64,000 bases of DNA, from contig VXBM01000431.1 in NCBI GenBank assembly GCA_013400155.1, forward strand, positions 4,688 to 68,687. Reading direction: 5' to 3'. Below are positions 59,612 to 64,000 of the stretch, in pieces. How positions within the stretch are numbered: position 1 is the first letter of the stretch; the number at the start of each line of letters is the position of its first letter. The notes beneath the pieces are model-generated. The model had not been told where the DNA came from and ran no database searches. It was given only the letters and a program-made list of their open reading frames with translations. The position numbers were made by a program, and so were the translations under genes. This DNA is from Helopsaltes ochotensis. Taxonomy: Eukaryota > Chordata > Aves > Passeriformes > Locustellidae.

Positions 59612-60789
59612 TGTAAGATGAAGCTCTCTTGGGTCAGGTTTGGAAGGACCCAGACAAGGTAGGTGTACCCCTGGAATCTACAGTTAGTGTTCCCATCTAC
59701 AGTCACATGTCCCTGTGATTTTCTGGGCTTGTGGAGATGGGCCTTTCTTTGGGTGATGACCTGTGGGATGGGCCTAGGAGTAACTGGAGCTGGATATTAT
59801 TTAGCTCTTAAATAATATCAGTGGTGTGTCTCTGTGCTCCTTTGTTGGCATGAAGAGGAACTCTTATCACTGACAAAGCTTGATTCAATAACGTACCACA
59901 GGTCATAATTCTGTATTAGTACTAGCAATGAAATAGTTCCTATATACTAATATTTCCCAGTTCATATTTTCCAGAGAGACTACTTGAATATTTTGAAGTC
60001 TTCAAGAAGAAACTGTCAAAATTTCAAGTGAACATAATGATAAAGGAGTCTTCTTTTAGGCAAAGTCTATTTTATCAGATGGTTTGTAAATTATTTATTC
60101 TTTAGAGTCACCTAGTCTCATTAAATGCTGTTATTCCCTTGAAATAATTGACTAAAATCCAGTTATTGTTCAACTCAGCACTCGGAGTTTTTCTTGAGTA
60201 GATCACACCTGACAGACAGCTTATGCTTCAGAAATTTTTCCAAGAGACATGCTATAGTGGTACCAAAATGTTGCAGAACAGTTGGTGCTGAATGAGTACC
60301 AGCTATTTCCACATTTAAAGTTAGGCTGCCGGTTGCAAATGTCACACTTCTTTTAAGAGAGCTACTGCTTGATTTGATGGTGACAGAGCATTTCCATGTC
60401 TCAATTAAATTAAAACTGCTCAGAAAAAAGTCTACATAAACTATTCAATAAAACTAATGATTTCTCAATCGGTTGGTGATTTTATTTATTTTCATAATTT
60501 GATTGCAATTCTATTCAAGCCCCATCCTCCTCCAAATAAGCAAGGTTAATCCTGAAAATCAAATAGTGATGGGGATTTTTCTCCCTAATAAGGGGAAACA
60601 TCTTCCAGTAATGCTGACAGGATGCTTGTACATTTTTTCCTTTCACAATAGTTTTTTTTTGTTAAAATTATAATATTTCATGATATCACATTGTATAAGC
60701 TTTTTTGGTTTAATACTTCCATCATTACCCAAAGAAGAGTTGCAAATTTTGACTTTAAAAGTCCCACAAAAGTAAATCAAATTAAAAGG
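59612..60789. other. Unique sequence
   Basis: No gene or clear repeat recognised; the first ~250 bp are G/T-richer and might still belong to the LTR-like segment before it. Confidence 0.45.
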
Positions 60790-61230
60790 GTATAGAATCT
60801 TAGAATGATTTGTATTGGAAAAGACCTTAAAGATCATTGAGTTGCAACTTCCCTGCCATGTGCAGGGACACCTCCCACTAGATCTGGTTGCTCAAAGCCC
60901 TGTTCAACATGGCATTGAACATTGCCAAGGCTGGGGTATCCACAGCTTCTAAGGGCAACCTGTTCCAGTGCCTCAGCATCCCCCCTGTAAAGAATTTCTT
61001 CCATACATCTAACCCCTCTTTCAGTTTGAAGTCATTCCTCCTTGTCCCATCACTATAGTTGGTTATGAAGAGTCCCTCTCCATCTTCCTGGTAGCCCTCT
61101 TCAGATACTGGAAGGCTGCTATGAAAGCTTAACAGCCCCAGCTTTCTCAGCCTGTCTTCTCTTACAAGGGCCCTATCAATCTCACAAATTCCTCTGGACT
61201 TGCTCCAACAGTTCCATGTTCTTCTTATGT
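60790..61230 (-). mobile_element. CR1 LINE 3' end fragment
   Basis: Plus-strand blocks AGAATCTTAGAATGATTTG, TTGGAAAAGACCTTAAAGATC, AGGGACACCTCCCACTAGA, CAACCTGTTCCAGTGCCTCA and TCCTCCTTGTCCCATCAC are the reverse complement of the CR1 3' end, fairly well kept. It passes ORF2 C-terminal sequence up to about 61230. Confidence 0.92.
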
Positions 61231-61234
61231 TGTG

Positions 61235-61492
61235 TGTTCTCTGTCAGTGGTGGGGCAAATTGAAAGAGAACAAATTTATGTTGGATATAAAATTAAGCTC
61301 TTTACTGTGAGGGTGGTGAGACACTGGAAAAAGTTTCCTGGGGCACTTGTAGGTGCCTCAACCCTGGCTGTGTTCAAGACCAGACTGATTAAGTCCCTGA
61401 GCAACCTGGTCTAGCAGGAGGTATCCCTGCCCATGGCTGGAGGGTTTGGAGCTAGTTGATGTCTAAGACCCCTTCCAATCTCTTAACATTCT
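61235..61492 (+). mobile_element. CR1 LINE 3' end fragment in opposite orientation
   Basis: Sense CR1 ORF2 end: an open frame (61232-61414) includes FTVRVVRHWKKFPGA and the typical spacing to the stop. The blocks CAACCTGGTCTAGCAGGAGG, GGTTTGGAGCTAG and CCCCTTCCAATCTC follow. Its 3' tail is shortened (ends near ACATTCT). It lies directly between two minus-strand CR1 pieces. Confidence 0.88.
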
Positions 61493-61504
61493 CAGATGTT
61501 AAGA

Positions 61505-62300
61505 GACTCCCCAGTGCCTGCATTTTCTTTTCCCTACTTGGGTTGTGTGCCTAGAACACCTGCTACTGAAGATTTAACACAGAGAATTCATTGACAGCCT
61601 CAGCCTTTTCCATAATCACAGTCTCCCTTCATTCGAGAGAGGGCTCACGTTATTCCTTATCTTTCTTTTGTTAACAACATACCTGTAGAAGCCCTTCCTT
61701 TTGTCTGACATCCCTGGCCAGACTCAATTCTATGTGGGCCTTAGCTTTACTAACCCCATCCCTAGCTTCCCATACAATTTCTGTGTATTCCGCCCAGGCC
61801 ACCTGTCCTCTCTTCCACCTCTGTAAGTTTCTGTTTTCTGTTTTTCCTCCGAGTTTTCACAGCAGTTCTTGTGCATGTCTCCTGGAATTTTTTCCCAATT
61901 TCTTCCTTGTTAGGATGTACCACTCCTGAATCTGGAAGAGGTGATCCCCGAATATTAGCAAGCATTTTTGGGTCCCTCTGCCCTTCAGGGCTCTATCCCA
62001 CAGGACTCCACCTAGTAGACCTCTCAAGAGGCCAAAGTATGCTCTCCTGAAGGCCAGAGCAGCAAGACCTTGCTGAATATCTTTCTCACTGCATTGAGAA
62101 TCTCAAATTCCAGCATCTCATGGTCAGCAGAGGCACAGAAGCCTTGGGACATCACGTTCTCCACCAGCTTATTCCTGTTGGTTACAAGATACAGTACCGC
62201 ACATCTTCTCATTGACTCCTCTATTACTTGTATGAAAATTTTGTCACCAATGCATTTGGAGGATCTCCTGGATTGCTTGTGCCCTGCTGTGCTATCACAA
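61505..62300 (-). mobile_element. CR1 LINE internal fragment (endonuclease-RT linker region)
   Basis: Reverse-complement CR1 ORF2: CAGCCTCAGCCTTTTCC (about 61598), ACCTGTAGAAGCCCTTCC (about 61681), CATCCCTGGCCAGACTC (about 61709), AGAGGCCAAAGTATGCTCTCC (about 62028), TCTCATGGTCAGC (about 62117) and GGATCTCCTGGATTGCTTGTG (about 62261). These lie about 1.5 kb upstream of the 60790-61230 part in the consensus, so the two are either separate copies or one copy with a large deletion. Confidence 0.82.
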
Positions 62301-62704
62301 TATATAACATCTTTTGAGAAAAAAAATTAAATGTATATTAAAAAATAATACTAATATATGCAATTTTATGTCAATAAATATTGTCCATAACTCAACTATA
62401 GACTTTAAAACTGAAGAAGTCTCATACAAGGTAACCAAATAAGAGAAAAAGGGGCAAAAGTGCTTTGCTGCCATTACACAATATACATAATCCATACTAA
62501 CGCTCTTTACCTGACAAAACCCTGTATCAGGTGCCCAGAAGAAAACAAAAGGCTATCTCTGAACTTTTTGGGTTTCACACCACAGCTTTCACAAACAAAC
62601 ACTACCATCCTTTCTCATTACTCCTTCCTAGAAGAAAATATCCTGCATCCAGAGGCAATACCAGTCCTTAAACACAAAACAGCATTGCCGATGACATGGC
62701 AATA
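62301..62704. other. Unique AT-rich sequence
   Basis: Nothing recognised. Confidence 0.5.
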
Positions 62705-62868
62705 TGTCATGGGTTAACACAGCTTGGTTTTAGTTAAAGAGGAATACTGACCCGTCAGGACCTGTTGATTTCCCATGGAAGGGACAGGCACCCATCAGAG
62801 GCCAGTTTTTAGATACCGACATCTTGTGTGACCACGGAGGAAGCTGGATGCATCTTTGTGAATACACA

Positions 62869-62874
62869 TATAAA
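62869..62874 (+). promoter_or_regulatory. LTR TATA box
   Basis: TATAAA about 165 bp from the LTR start, at the same position as in the 57164-58676 copy. Confidence 0.6.
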
Positions 62875-63992
62875 GATGAGATTGTCCTAAAGCCAACCCT
62901 TTTCCCTTCCCTTCTGGCTTGCCAGCAGGTAAGAATCGGGTGCCCTGGGGCTCCTCCGGGGAGCGGCCAGGCCAGCCGGGCCCACTGCTCCTCCATGTTG
63001 GGGGAGCCGGCCCTGGCCCGGCCGTGCGCCGGGCCCCACTGCTTCCGGCAGGCGGCGCGGGCAGGAGGCATCTGCCAGCCTGGCCGCTCCGAGATCCCTC
63101 CTGGTGAAGGTCTCTTCCTCGTCCCAGCCCTACAGCTTTTGAAAATCCTAGAGGCTGCCGGCCTGGGAGAGAATGTTAACTCTTTCCTGATACAGATGAG
63201 ACATTTTAAAACTGTAATACTCCTTCTGAGTAAAAAAGAAAAGGACAGAGTGAAACGTAGAGAAGACATGGCATGAGACAGAAGTCAGATGAAGAAAGAG
63301 TGAAAGAGTAATTGGGAGAAAGGATTGAAGAGTTGTCATTTTAGACTGGACTTCTCTTATGAGCTGCAGTAATGAACTGTAATATATTGCTATTCCCTTT
63401 AAACCATGGGAAAAATATGCATTTTGGGGGAGATGATTATTCAGATTTGTGGATTTGAGCAAAGGTACCTGTGATGGACTAAGTGAATTGAATTAGTAGT
63501 TGTGATCTTGTGATCCTATGAGATGTTTGAACAGAAAGAGTCGAGTTAAGAAGCCCTCTGCACCAGTGAAGACGTGAGATAACATGTCTGTTCCCTGGAA
63601 AGAAGAATCCTTTGCCTTTGGAGTTGCTTATCTAAAAATGACACCCCAGTATGCATGAGTCCATGACCTATGTGCAGCTTGGGAAACAGCTAAAGGGAGG
63701 GGCTTCACAGTCTGCACAAAGATTTTTTTCCAGGCGGGTGCAGATTCGTGACCTGGGAGCCATCAAAGGACTGTTTCTTCTGATGTTAGAACCATCTTAG
63801 AACCATGGGAGTTCTAAGAGAGACTCCTCTCCTAAAGAACTGATGAAAAACTATTTTTAAATTGTGAAACTGACTAAAAGTCACAGATATTTTCTCTTTT
63901 TGTTGTTTGTGGGAAAGTGAACACTTGGGGGAAGGAAGAGGAGCATTTTGAAAATTTCATTTTGATTCTTATTTTCTTATTTACTATGTGCT

Positions 63993-63998
63993 AATAAA
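63993..63998 (+). terminator. LTR polyadenylation signal AATAAA
   Basis: AATAAA aligns with the AATAAA at plus 57268-57273 (minus strand) in the other copy. The distance from the TATA box is about 1.1 kb, which implies a long R region if this is the site used. Confidence 0.5.
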
Positions 63999-64000
63999 TC

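Larger units (their letters stand above)
62705..64000 (+). mobile_element. LTR, same family as 57164-58676, cut by window end
   Basis: The element starts TGTCATGGGTTAACAC (62705). Features are GTCAGGACCTGT, GGGACAGGCACC, a TATA box CATATAAAG (TATAAA 62869-62874), a GC/CpG-rich block (about 62930-63130) and a late block GAGACTCCTCTCC (about 63820). AATAAA lies at 63993-63998, only two bases before the window ends. It is colinear with the reverse complement of 57164-58676, whose length would place this LTR's end roughly 200 bp beyond the window. Whether an internal region follows cannot be seen. Open frames of 150-179 codons in the GC block occur on both strands and are not genes. Confidence 0.82.

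Noticed and set aside
62730..63276. Open frames of 179 codons (minus) and 150 codons (plus)
   Set aside because: They overlap each other in the GC-rich block of an LTR; openness on both strands reflects GC content, not coding.

Overview
The window looks like nuclear DNA of a bird, most likely a songbird (Passeriformes). The evidence is the repeat content: many CR1 LINE fragments in both orientations, a tRNA-Ile-headed SINE with a CR1-type tail (the TguSINE1 pattern), and several LTR families that I recognise from bird genomes. The order is an inference from the sequence. Two runs of N (22264-22278 and 40768-40926) show a draft assembly. The background is AT-rich, broken by short GC-rich islands that all fall inside LTRs or CR1 copies.

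I find no convincing host protein-coding exon, tRNA, rRNA or CRISPR array. The longest open frames lie in LTR or CR1 sequence, or are no longer than expected by chance in AT-rich DNA. The window is best read as an intergenic (gene-desert) or long-intron segment.

Layout: 1-82 is an (AGAGG)n array. 3.3-8.4 kb holds four LTR pieces (3270-3722, 4578-4830, 5180-5809, 7109-8432) and a CR1 tail. 10.0-11.8 kb has an LTR-like remnant and two CR1 copies tail to tail. 15761-16873 is a full solo LTR with a 5-bp target duplication. 17-30 kb is mostly unique sequence. 30.2-34.8 kb has three LTRs, two of them intact with perfect target duplications. 35.9 kb carries the SINE. 39.4-47.5 kb is a CR1 graveyard with a nested LTR. 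47.5-48.6 kb is unique sequence that may be conserved non-coding DNA. 48.6-57 kb is mostly unique. 57.0-58.8 kb is a solo LTR bracketed by 135-bp direct repeats. 59-62.3 kb holds an LTR-like piece and a CR1 mosaic. 62705-64000 is a second copy of the 57-kb LTR family, cut by the window edge.

The strongest structural observations are: the LTR at 57164-58676 abutted on both sides by copies of one 135-bp sequence, where an LTR element should make only 4-6 bp; a third 31-bp piece of that sequence at 53971; a perfect 21-bp fold-back at the 5' end of a CR1 copy (42082-42170); and clean target duplications that define five solo LTRs of several classes. I found no undescribed gene system. All family names come from recalled consensus patterns and were not checked by a database search.
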